9,455 bases of DNA from Methanobacterium sp. UBA8 (GTDB taxonomy: Archaea; Methanobacteriota; Methanobacteria; Methanobacteriales; Methanobacteriaceae), in assembly GCA_002509665.1 (NCBI GenBank), contig DADN01000068.1:5268-14722 (forward strand). The letters are read 5' to 3'. The notes under the pieces were generated by a model. It was given only the letters and a program-made list of their open reading frames with translations, searched no databases and was not told the DNA's origin. A program made the translations under genes and the position numbers. This document shows positions 1 to 6,090 of the stretch, piece by piece. Position 1 is the first letter of the stretch. Each line of letters starts with the position of its first letter.

Positions 1-118
1 ATGAAATATTTTGAATAAAGTCTTGTGAATTTTTTACTATTTTATATTTTGACATGATTTAAAGGTATTACTTCTATCTTTCTTTAATATTATCATGTTT
101 TACCAGATAATACCAATT

Positions 119-126
119 TTTATATG
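119..126 (+). promoter_or_regulatory. TATA-like box of the FilR1-type regulator gene
   Basis: TTTATATG lies about 50 nt upstream of the ATG. An archaeal start site would fall about 25 nt downstream, near 147, giving a leader of about 25 nt that contains the ribosome site AAGGTG at 162-167, five bases before the ATG at 173. The call rests on position and base pattern only, in a very AT-rich background. Confidence 0.35.
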
Positions 127-145
127 AGAAATATCAAAATAGTAA

Positions 146-158
146 TATCATATTGATA
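146..158. promoter_or_regulatory. Short palindrome at the predicted start site of the regulator (possible autoregulatory operator)
   Basis: TATCA-TAT-TGATA is a perfect 5+3+5 inverted repeat placed over the predicted transcription start, between the TATA-like box and the ribosome site. This is a common place for archaeal repressors to bind. A further TATCA half-site lies at 132-136. The palindrome is short and AT-rich, so chance is possible. Confidence 0.25.
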
Positions 159-172
159 ATCAAGGTGTACAC

Positions 173-997
173 ATGCATATAACAGACATTCTAAATTTCT
201 ATGAAGAAGTGAAAGACGACATAAAATCTCAAAGTACCTCCAGTGTCAGAACAAAGATCATGATAAGTCTAAGCGAAGGGCCTAAAAAAACTAAAGACTT
301 AAGAGAATTAACTGGAATACCCGCATCCACCATATTACATGGAATCAACGAACTTGAAAAACAAGAATTAGTTATAAAAGAAGGAGATAATTTTTTCCTA
401 TCAGAAATAGGAAAAATTATGGCTTTAAAATTAATAGATACCATTAGAGCATCTGTTTCACTTAAAAAACTCCAGAAATTATTATTCAATCACGAAATAA
501 GGGACATTCCTCACGATTTACTCATGGATATAGGCCATCTAAGCAATTCCCAACTTATTGAAGCCGATAATATAGATGTTTTTAAGGTGCATGGAACACA
601 TCTAGAAATTGTATTAGACTCTAAAAGAATAATGGGCATTTCTCCAATATTTTATCCAAATTATCCAAAAACTTTTAAAAAGATCATAGAAAACAAAATC
701 AATGTTGAACTGATATTAACAAGCGACGTGCTAAAAAAAACCATACAATCCATTGATAAAGGAGAAAAAGATTTAAAAGAGTTAATTGAAACTGGAAATT
801 TAACTCTATGGAAACTGGATAAAGATATTAAAGTCGCATTTACAGTTACAGACAAATTCATGACAATGGGCTTTTTTTCAGTAAATGGAATGTATGACCC
901 TAATCGAAATCTAGTAAGCAATGACAGCGATGCACTTGAATGGGGCAACAGATTATTTCAATACTATCGTAAACAGGCAGATAAAGTAGATTTATAA
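173..997 (+). CDS. Winged-helix transcriptional regulator with FilR1 (DUF1724-type) domain
   Basis: A 274-residue cytoplasmic DNA-binding regulator of the archaeal family typified by methanogen FilR1. Residues about 25-82 form a winged helix-turn-helix: KTKDLRELTGIPASTILHGI is the likely recognition region, followed by a wing ending in FFLSEIG. Residues about 130-266 match the FilR1 middle domain, with the usual C-terminal pattern of Gly-Phe-Phe, an Asp-Pro loop and a closing WGNRLFQYYR. The start is supported by AAGGTG five bases upstream. It reads toward the two ubiA genes but is separated from them by 470 nt and a T7 tract, so it is probably a separate transcript. Its ligand and targets cannot be read from the sequence. 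Regulation of the neighbouring ubiA genes is an inference from proximity and the palindromes there. Family assignment is from recognition of the sequence pattern. Confidence 0.85.
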   Translation: MHITDILNFYEEVKDDIKSQSTSSVRTKIMISLSEGPKKTKDLRELTGIPASTILHGINELEKQELVIKEGDNFFLSEIGKIMALKLIDTIRASVSLKKLQKLLFNHEIRDIPHDLLMDIGHLSNSQLIEADNIDVFKVHGTHLEIVLDSKRIMGISPIFYPNYPKTFKKIIENKINVELILTSDVLKKTIQSIDKGEKDLKELIETGNLTLWKLDKDIKVAFTVTDKFMTMGFFSVNGMYDPNRNLVSNDSDALEWGNRLFQYYRKQADKVDL

Positions 998-1388
998 AAA
1001 ATATAATGTTTAGTGCAGTTAAATGAGATAATACACCCATATATTATTTTAAATAAACTTTTAATAAATTAATATTATTTTTTTACTATTTAAATTTCTA
1101 ATATATCACCAATTAGGAAATCATCCCATATGGTTCTCTCTTAATTTACAATCTAAAAAAATAGAGCTATTTTTAATTATACATCTATAGGATGAATATA
1201 GAAACTTTTAATAACATAATAGTTTAAATAACTACCGAAGAGTCTCCACCAAATATTAAACTAATAAAATAAACGTTTAAATCGATTATTATGAACTTAT
1301 TATACATTTTAATTGTTTAATTTTAAAAATATAATTAAAATATGAGCAGTAACTGAAAATAAGCGAAATATTAGATTTGCATTCAAGA
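998..1388. other. AT-rich intergenic stretch with no recognised gene
   Basis: This is most of the 470-nt gap between the regulator and the first ubiA gene. No credible open reading frame with a ribosome site is seen on either strand. No GC-rich patch, tRNA T-loop or C/D-box pair was recognised. It holds the T7 tract at 1078-1084 and an inverted repeat at 1157-1174 (arms AAAAATAG and CTATTTTT, 2-nt spacer). The palindromic promoter region of the first ubiA gene follows it. Confidence 0.6.
1078..1084 (+). terminator. T7 tract, likely terminator of the regulator gene
   Basis: Seven consecutive T follow the regulator stop codon by about 80 nt, in AT-rich DNA without a strong hairpin. Archaeal termination commonly uses such U-tracts alone. 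Confidence 0.4.
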
Positions 1389-1395
1389 TTATAAA
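1389..1395 (+). promoter_or_regulatory. TATA-like box of the first ubiA gene
   Basis: TTATAAA lies 72 nt before the ATG. The start site expected about 25 nt downstream would be near 1417, giving a leader of about 50 nt. The two inverted repeats at 1400-1436 lie directly downstream of this box. The assignment is by spacing and pattern only. Confidence 0.35.
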
Positions 1396-1399
1396 CAGG

Positions 1400-1413
1400 T
1401 TAATGATCATTAA
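1400..1413. promoter_or_regulatory. Perfect 14-bp palindrome upstream of the first ubiA gene (candidate operator)
   Basis: TTAATGATCATTAA equals its own reverse complement over all 14 positions. It begins five bases after the candidate TATA box and is one base away from a second, longer inverted repeat. Position and symmetry suggest a dimeric regulator site. Which protein binds is unknown; the FilR1-type regulator upstream is the nearest candidate. Confidence 0.45.
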
Positions 1414-1414
1414 A

Positions 1415-1436
1415 GTAAATTCATCAATGAATTTAC
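1415..1436. promoter_or_regulatory. 10-bp-arm inverted repeat at the predicted ubiA start site
   Basis: The arms GTAAATTCAT (1415-1424) and ATGAATTTAC (1427-1436) are exact reverse complements separated by CA. The repeat spans the predicted transcription start and would be at the 5' end of the mRNA, so it could act as an operator on DNA. It is less likely to act as an RNA hairpin because the loop is only 2 nt. Confidence 0.45.
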
Positions 1437-1467
1437 AACTCAATGATATTAAAAGGAAGCGATCTTA

Positions 1468-2382
1468 ATGCAATTAGTCGATAAAACAAAATACTGGAAT
1501 GACATAATAAGTAGTTTCGTAAACACGAGCTATGAAAAAATAGAAAAATTCATATCTTTTCTATTGAAAAGTACGTTGTCTACAGCAATATTTGGTTCTT
1601 TAAGGACATATTACCCCTTTTTGTTATTTGGGGCAGTTATAAACTGGAGTCTACTCCTAGCCACATTTCTTGTAATTTTTGCAGTTTACTGCATGAATAA
1701 TTTAACGGATAAAGAAGAAGACGAAGTTAATTCGCCAGAAAAGGCCAGCTTCGTCAATAATAATGAAAAAACACTCACTTTTGCCGTGGGCTCTTCCTAT
1801 ATTATTGCAATAATATTAGGACTTTTAGATAGCTTTTATGCTGTTCTTATTTTATTAGTTCCCCTTTTTGCAGGAGTTGTATACAGTATCAAAGTATCTT
1901 CTAAGTTACCACGTCTAAAGGATATATTTGCAGTTAAAAATATAATTATTGCCTTAAGCTGGGCAGTTGTAACAACTTTTATCCCTGCAATCAATGCACC
2001 TAACGTATCATGGACATTTATAATTCCCATATTCTACTTTTTCTTTGTAAAAAGTTTCGTAAATTCAATTGTATGCGATATAAGGGATATAGAAGGAGAC
2101 ACAGCAAACGGCATAAAAACTATCCCAGTTGGAATTGGAAAAGAAAAAACAAAAAAGATACTCTCAGCACTTACATTTTCCATTATGCCTGTAATTTCAA
2201 TACTGCTATTTTACGGGCTTTCTATTGGTTACTTCATAACAATGGCCTTTTCCATGATTAACAGCTACTGGCACATAAATTATGTCAGCAATGCAGAGGA
2301 AGTCAGCAAATACATGTCCCTATTGGTACATGGCGAATGGATTTTCGTGCTGGTGCTATGCTACATCCTTATGTTAATATAA
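1468..2382 (+). CDS. UbiA-superfamily prenyltransferase, paralog 1
   Basis: A 304-residue polytopic membrane protein, hydrophobic through most of its length from about residue 49. UbiA enzymes move a polyprenyl group from its diphosphate to an acceptor, using two Asp-rich Mg2+/diphosphate motifs. Motif 1 is at residues 77-85 (NNLTDKEED), where the usual NDxxDxxxD has Asn in place of the first Asp. Motif 2 is at 204-211 (DIRDIEGD) and is intact, followed by the typical NGIKTIPV. AGGA at 1454-1457 supports the ATG. The next gene is a tandem paralog. The C-terminal HGEW (288-291) is also nearly conserved there. The acceptor is unknown: the motif neighbourhood does not read like geranylgeranylglyceryl phosphate synthase, and no quinone pathway gene is nearby. 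Family call is firm, function open. Confidence 0.8.
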   Translation: MQLVDKTKYWNDIISSFVNTSYEKIEKFISFLLKSTLSTAIFGSLRTYYPFLLFGAVINWSLLLATFLVIFAVYCMNNLTDKEEDEVNSPEKASFVNNNEKTLTFAVGSSYIIAIILGLLDSFYAVLILLVPLFAGVVYSIKVSSKLPRLKDIFAVKNIIIALSWAVVTTFIPAINAPNVSWTFIIPIFYFFFVKSFVNSIVCDIRDIEGDTANGIKTIPVGIGKEKTKKILSALTFSIMPVISILLFYGLSIGYFITMAFSMINSYWHINYVSNAEEVSKYMSLLVHGEWIFVLVLCYILMLI

Positions 2383-2398
2383 ATCCATCCTTTAATTC

Positions 2399-2405
2399 TT
2401 TTTTT
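2399..2405 (+). terminator. T7 tract after ubiA paralog 1
   Basis: A run of seven T begins 16 nt after the stop codon and before the second paralog. It may end or weaken the first transcript, so the two genes need not be expressed equally. Confidence 0.35.
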
Positions 2406-2446
2406 ATTTAATTAATGCGCATATTACACTTTTTCTATTAAAAAAC

Positions 2447-2454
2447 GAGGTGAT
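2447..2454 (+). promoter_or_regulatory. Strong ribosome binding site of ubiA paralog 2
   Basis: GAGGTGAT is a near-complete complement to the archaeal 16S rRNA 3' end, three bases before the ATG at 2458. It is much stronger than the site of paralog 1 and fixes the start. It overlaps the 10-bp palindrome ATCATATGAT (2453-2462), which is probably a by-product of the ribosome site and start codon. Confidence 0.7.
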
Positions 2455-2457
2455 CAT

Positions 2458-3387
2458 ATGATATACTTTAATGGATTAATTAACCATTTAAATATCTTAA
2501 TAAATAGACAAATAACTTCAAGTTACAAAAAAATAGAGATTTTCATTTCTTTTCTTTTATCAAGTTCCATATATATGGCAGTAAATGGTTTTCTGAAAGC
2601 ATATTATTCATTTTTATTGTTTGGAGCCGTAATTAACTGGAGTTTACTTCTAGCTACTTTTCTTTCAGTTTTTGCTGTTTACTGTATGAATAGATTAACA
2701 GATAAAAAAGAAGATGCTGTTAATTCACCTGAAAGAGCTAGTTTTGTTAACGGAAATGAAAAGAAAATAAGTATTGTTTTGCTTTTCTCTTATATTACTG
2801 CAATTATACTTGGAATTTCACAAAGTATATATGCCATGCTTATTCTTTTGTTTCCTCTCTTTGCTGGAATTGCATATAATATTAAACTATCTCCAATAAT
2901 ACCGCGGTTAAAGGATGTATTAGGAGTTAAAAATATTATCACTGCCTTAAGCTGGGCAGTTGGCACAACTTTCCTACCGCTAATCGGTTTAAATAACGTG
3001 TCATTAATATTTATCTGTTCGTTATTTTACTTTTTCTTCGTGAAAAGTTTTATAAATACAGTTTTATATGATATTAGAGATATAAATCGGGATAAAAAAA
3101 ATGGTATTGTAACAATTCCTGTCAAAATTGGAAAAGAAAATACTAAAAAATTATTATTAACAGCTGCATCCTCGCTTCTAGTTATGAGTTTTCTATTATT
3201 AATAATAAATCAGATATCTTTTGGCCTTTTCCTGACTATGGCATTTTGTGTTTTTAATGCTTACTGGTACATAGGTTATACATGTAATAATAATGAAATT
3301 CACAAATACAAAATGCCGCTTTTAATAAACGGAGAATGGTTCTTTGTACTTGGATTATACTACCTTAGTATTAATATAATCTCTTAA
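2458..3387 (+). CDS. UbiA-superfamily prenyltransferase, paralog 2
   Basis: A 309-residue multi-pass membrane protein, and the tandem duplicate of the gene upstream. Residues 52-231 align without gaps to 51-230 of paralog 1 with about 69% identity (124 of 180, hand count). The block FLLFGAVINWSLLLATFL is identical. Motif 1 at 78-86 (NRLTDKKED) has Arg where UbiA enzymes usually have the first Asp. Motif 2 at 205-212 (DIRDINRD) keeps all three Asp. A C-terminal NGEW mirrors HGEW of paralog 1. At DNA level the shared protein blocks differ at many third codon positions, so the duplication is not recent and both copies appear kept by selection. It is 75 nt downstream of paralog 1 and convergent with glyS. 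Substrate and acceptor cannot be inferred. Confidence 0.8.
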   Translation: MIYFNGLINHLNILINRQITSSYKKIEIFISFLLSSSIYMAVNGFLKAYYSFLLFGAVINWSLLLATFLSVFAVYCMNRLTDKKEDAVNSPERASFVNGNEKKISIVLLFSYITAIILGISQSIYAMLILLFPLFAGIAYNIKLSPIIPRLKDVLGVKNIITALSWAVGTTFLPLIGLNNVSLIFICSLFYFFFVKSFINTVLYDIRDINRDKKNGIVTIPVKIGKENTKKLLLTAASSLLVMSFLLLIINQISFGLFLTMAFCVFNAYWYIGYTCNNNEIHKYKMPLLINGEWFFVLGLYYLSINIIS

Positions 3388-3394
3388 AAAATTC

Positions 3395-3410
3395 CTTTTA
3401 TTTTATTTTT
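3395..3410 (+). terminator. T-rich tract after ubiA paralog 2
   Basis: Three T runs (4, 4 and 5 bases) follow the stop codon within 25 nt, a typical archaeal U-rich terminator for the plus-strand transcript. Confidence 0.4.
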
Positions 3411-3429
3411 CAACATAAAAATAAATTAT

Positions 3430-3451
3430 TTCTCAAAGATAACTTTGAGAA
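3430..3451. terminator. Hairpin between convergent genes, candidate bidirectional terminator
   Basis: The arms TTCTCAAAG (3430-3438) and CTTTGAGAA (3443-3451) pair perfectly over nine bases around an ATAA loop. It lies between the ends of ubiA paralog 2 (plus) and glyS (minus). T-rich sequence follows it when read on the minus strand, so it could stop the glyS transcript. The symmetry is certain, the function inferred. Confidence 0.45.
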
Positions 3452-3465
3452 TATACATAAGCAGA

Positions 3466-5193
3466 TTAAAGATCTTCAAATTCAATCCAGTAATTCATTA
3501 AACTGTCTAAAACTTCGCTTATGTCTGAAATTGGAATCCTTTTCTGTTCAGTAGTATCCCTATTTCTTATGGTAACCATATTATCCTCTAAAGACTCATG
3601 ATCAACAGTTACTGCAAATGGTACTCCTATTTCATCCGAACGAGCATATCTCCGTCCAATGGTTCCGGATGTATCGAACTCTGCTATAAATCCATCTAAC
3701 CTTAAATCATCATTTATTTGAAGTGCTATTTTTACAAGTTCTTCCTTATTTAAAAGTGGGAAAACACTTACTTCAACTGGGGCTATGTCCCAGGGTAATC
3801 TGAAATATTCCCTTTCATTTTCTTTATCTTCTGTAAAGGTATGTGAAAGTACAGAGAAAATTATACGGTCAATACCATAAGAAGGTTCTATAACATGAGG
3901 GAATATTTTTTCTCCCCTTACAGTTTCGTCTACTTCTTCAAAATTAACATGCTCAGGCAGTAATTCATAAGAATTACCGCTTATTTCAAGCTTAAATAAC
4001 CCTTCATTTTCAATTGATTGTCTAACGCTTTCAGCATCAATATCTTCAAGCGCTTTAAGTATCTTTGGTGCATCTCCTTTAAAGGAAGGTCCAAATTTAC
4101 TCATGTTTGGTTTTACAGCTAATTTTTTAATCTGTTTAGGTTCATCATATTCTAAAAAGACCCTGAGGTCTTCATTACTGTGTTCGGTGTGAGATTTAAG
4201 GTCGTAATCAGTTCTATCTGCAATTCCAATTATTTCTACCCAGCCATACTTTTCAGTTTTTACTTCAACATCCCAGCAGTCAATTGCATAATGCGCCATC
4301 TCAGTTGGTAAATGCTGCCTGAACCTTATAACATCATCAGGAATTCCAATTTCATCTAAAAACTCACTTGCAAGATACAACTGGTAAACAAGCATTTGAC
4401 TTGATACTATTTTCTTTGAAAGTGCTTCTCCTGCAGATACTTCGATTGGTTCTCCTTCATTCATCTGAATTTCTGCAGGGTAAAGTTTGAGTGTATTATC
4501 CTTGATTTCATGGAATTTTCTATGTGTTTTATCTCTAGGATCAACAAAAATCTCAGCTTCAGCCTGGGTAAATTCACGAAGCCTTATTACACCCTGTCTT
4601 GGAGATATTTCATTTCGGTAGGCTTTTCCAATTTGAACCACACCAAATGGTAATTTACCCCTAAAGAACCTCAAAAGCCGTTTAAATGGTATAAAAATAC
4701 CCTGAGCTGTTTCAGGGCGCATGTAACCTGTTTTTTTACCTTTAGCACCTATTAATGTTTGAAACATCAGGTTGTAATTCCACACACGGGATAACTGACT
4801 GCCGCATTTAGGGCAACCTATTTCCTCATCCGCGATCATTGCAGTGAGTTCTTCATTGGTTAAACCTTCCACTTCTTTATCAATCACTTCCTCAATTATG
4901 TGATCTGCCCTGTAGACTTCTAAACATTCTTTACATTCGGTCATTGGATCAGTGAAATTGTCAACGTGACCTGAAGCTTTTAAAGCTTCTTCGGGCATTA
5001 CAGTAGGAGATTCTATTTCATAAAACCCTTCCCGCACAACATAATATTCTCTCCATTTGTTGATGATTGAATTTTTTAGTATAGCACCAAGAGGGCCGTA
5101 ATCATAAAATCCTGCAACACCTGCATATATTTCAAATGAAGACCACAGGAAACCTCTTTTCTTTGCAATGTTCATTACTTTATCATGTTTCAT
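3466..5193 (-). CDS. glyS: Glycyl-tRNA synthetase (archaeal/eukaryotic type, class II)
   Basis: This cytoplasmic enzyme charges tRNA-Gly with glycine using ATP. The 575-residue length is normal for the homodimeric archaeal form. Residues 21-80 carry the N-terminal catalytic segment and motif 1 region (YDYGPLGAILKN, then FYEIESPTVMPEEALKASGH). CxxC pairs at 87/90 and 127/130 suggest a zinc-binding insertion. MRPETAQGIF is at 158-167. Motif 2 (RNEISPRQGVIRLREF) begins at 193 and motif 3 (YGIDR) at 439. The C-terminal anticodon-binding domain runs from about 470 to 565 and includes the TSGTIGRRYARSDEIGVPF block. All expected catalytic signatures are present. The start is supported by GAGATGAT at 5197-5204 on the minus strand. 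It is the last gene of the minus-strand block, 149 nt after dcd, with its own candidate promoter. Archaeal databases name this gene glyS or glyQS. Confidence 0.97.
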   Translation of the reverse strand: MKHDKVMNIAKKRGFLWSSFEIYAGVAGFYDYGPLGAILKNSIINKWREYYVVREGFYEIESPTVMPEEALKASGHVDNFTDPMTECKECLEVYRADHIIEEVIDKEVEGLTNEELTAMIADEEIGCPKCGSQLSRVWNYNLMFQTLIGAKGKKTGYMRPETAQGIFIPFKRLLRFFRGKLPFGVVQIGKAYRNEISPRQGVIRLREFTQAEAEIFVDPRDKTHRKFHEIKDNTLKLYPAEIQMNEGEPIEVSAGEALSKKIVSSQMLVYQLYLASEFLDEIGIPDDVIRFRQHLPTEMAHYAIDCWDVEVKTEKYGWVEIIGIADRTDYDLKSHTEHSNEDLRVFLEYDEPKQIKKLAVKPNMSKFGPSFKGDAPKILKALEDIDAESVRQSIENEGLFKLEISGNSYELLPEHVNFEEVDETVRGEKIFPHVIEPSYGIDRIIFSVLSHTFTEDKENEREYFRLPWDIAPVEVSVFPLLNKEELVKIALQINDDLRLDGFIAEFDTSGTIGRRYARSDEIGVPFAVTVDHESLEDNMVTIRNRDTTEQKRIPISDISEVLDSLMNYWIEFEDL

Positions 5194-5226
5194 AGTATCA
5201 TCTCATTTAGCTTTAAAAATTATAAA

Positions 5227-5235
5227 TCTATAAAT
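5227..5235 (-). promoter_or_regulatory. TATA-like box of glyS
   Basis: The minus-strand sequence here contains TTTATAG. A start site about 25 nt downstream would fall near 5206 and leave a short leader that still holds the ribosome site GAGATGAT. A second TATA-like match at 5219-5226 would give too short a leader. Pattern-based only. Confidence 0.3.
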
Positions 5236-5259
5236 CATCCAGAAACTCCTGTTTTAAAC

Positions 5260-5276
5260 CAAAATTCGAAATTTTG
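5260..5276. repeat. 17-bp inverted repeat in the dcd-glyS gap
   Basis: CAAAATT (5260-5266) and AATTTTG (5270-5276) are exact reverse complements around CGA. It lies 67-83 nt upstream of the glyS ATG and just upstream of the candidate TATA box. It could be an activator or repressor site for glyS, or an AT-rich coincidence. A second TTCGAA-centred palindrome, ATTCGAAT, is at 5311-5318. Confidence 0.3.
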
Positions 5277-5293
5277 AACGATTAGAAATATTG

Positions 5294-5300
5294 AAAAAAA
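5294..5300 (-). terminator. U7 tract downstream of dcd
   Basis: Seven A on the plus strand give U7 in the dcd transcript about 43 nt after its stop codon. This is a plausible archaeal intrinsic terminator separating dcd from glyS. Confidence 0.4.
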
Positions 5301-5342
5301 TTTAATAATAATTCGAATATTTAAATTAAATTATAATCTCCC

Positions 5343-5951
5343 TTACTCTTTTTTAAGAGCTATTTTTTTAATTAAATCTTTATCATATTTAATTCTACTT
5401 GATTCAGGACGTTTTTGACCCATATATTTGCTATCTCTTTCTGGATGTCCATACGGCCTTTCTGATGGAGAGGTCATGGTTTCAAAGACTATTTGACAAA
5501 CTCTCTGCCCAGTATATAATGCTACAGGCATTTTACCAATATTTGAAATCTCCAGTGTGATCCTTCCATGGAATCCGGGGTCTATATAACCTGCCGTAAC
5601 ATGCATGGTTACACCAAGCCTTCCCATAGAAGATCTGCCTTCAACCCTTGCAACGATATCATCAGGTAACTTTATGGTTTCATAAGTTGTGGCAAGGGCA
5701 AATTCACCCGGATGAATTATAAAAGGTTCTCCTTCATCTATGTAAAACGATTCCATATAAGAATCAATATCTGATTCATCCATTGGATCTATACATGGTT
5801 TTCTAATTATCTTGAAACCTTTGAACTCATTTCCTATCCTCAAATCTACTGATGATGGTTGTATCTGTATATCCGGACTATCAAGTGGATCTATACCAAT
5901 TTTTCCTGCATCAAGGTGTTCTTTAATATGTTTATCGCTTAAAATAGCCAT
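5343..5951 (-). CDS. dcd: dCTP deaminase, probably dUMP-forming
   Basis: A 202-residue trimeric cytoplasmic enzyme of the dUTPase/dCTP deaminase fold that supplies dUMP/dUTP for thymidylate synthesis. Visible signatures are IQPSSVDLR (30-38), GEPFIIHPGEF (74-84), EGRSSMGRLG (104-113), HVTAGYIDPGF (117-127) and the catalytic glutamate in ITLE (Glu134). The C-terminal lid has SPSERPYG and SKYMGQKRP. The TAGYIDPGF segment resembles the bifunctional deaminase/dUTPases of Mycobacterium tuberculosis (TAGFIDPGF) and Methanocaldococcus (TAGWIDAGF) rather than E. coli (TAHRIDPGW), so direct dCTP-to-dUMP conversion is likely but inferred. The start is supported by GAGGGT at 5956-5961. Upstream lie two decayed copies of this gene's own 5' end. 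Confidence 0.95.
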   Translation of the reverse strand: MAILSDKHIKEHLDAGKIGIDPLDSPDIQIQPSSVDLRIGNEFKGFKIIRKPCIDPMDESDIDSYMESFYIDEGEPFIIHPGEFALATTYETIKLPDDIVARVEGRSSMGRLGVTMHVTAGYIDPGFHGRITLEISNIGKMPVALYTGQRVCQIVFETMTSPSERPYGHPERDSKYMGQKRPESSRIKYDKDLIKKIALKKE

Positions 5952-6090
5952 GTTTACCCTCTTTAAAATATTTAAATTGAAATTTATTATCTTTAATCAG
6001 TTGATAATTGTAATCTGCATCTATATCTATCAAAGGAGATTGCAACAACTTAATATTCAAATATATAATGTGTTTATCTCCACTAGCCAT
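5952..6090 (-). pseudogene. Decayed copy B of the dcd 5' end
   Basis: Read on the minus strand, this stretch starts at 6090 with ATGGCTA, then GATAAACACATTA, matching the dcd start (ATGGCTA, then GATAAACATATTA) apart from a 3-base deletion between the blocks. Later blocks also match in order: TTTGATAG against CTTGATAG, CAGAT/ACAA/ATCA, GATT, GATA, AAAT and TTCAA. The frame from 6090 stays open for 52 codons and ends 20 nt inside dcd. It keeps MA-SGDKHI at the start and L..DNKF..FK near the tail, compared with MAILSDKHI and LRIGNEFKGFK of Dcd. No ribosome site precedes it and the conserved QPSSVD block is destroyed, so it is a relic. Its end now supplies the promoter and ribosome site of dcd. 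The alignment was made by eye with several gaps. Confidence 0.65.

Noticed and set aside
1306..1341. Inverted repeat ATTTTAATT/AATTAAAAT with an 18-nt loop
   Set aside because: Pure A/T low-complexity arms, expected by chance in this stretch.
998..1467. Possible tRNA, C/D-box RNA, CRISPR repeat or small mobile element in the long gap
   Set aside because: No T-loop, paired C and D boxes, regularly spaced repeats, terminal inverted repeats or transposase fragment was seen.
2010..2261. Plus-strand 83-residue frame inside ubiA paralog 1
   Set aside because: It is an out-of-frame shadow of the prenyltransferase coding sequence without its own start signals.
2453..2462. Palindrome ATCATATGAT at the ubiA paralog 2 start
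   Set aside because: It is formed by the ribosome site tail GATCAT plus the start codon; no reason to call it an operator.
5763..5897. Internal repeat within Dcd (GIDPLDSPDI and CIDPMDESDI)
   Set aside because: The second IDP segment has a counterpart at the same place in the M. tuberculosis enzyme (HIDPAKQQDE), so it reflects family structure rather than a local duplication.
5932..6090. 52-codon minus-strand frame starting at 6090 and overlapping dcd by 20 nt as a real small gene
   Set aside because: No ribosome site precedes it, and it is better explained as a decayed dcd head that has kept an open frame. I list it as a relic, not a CDS.
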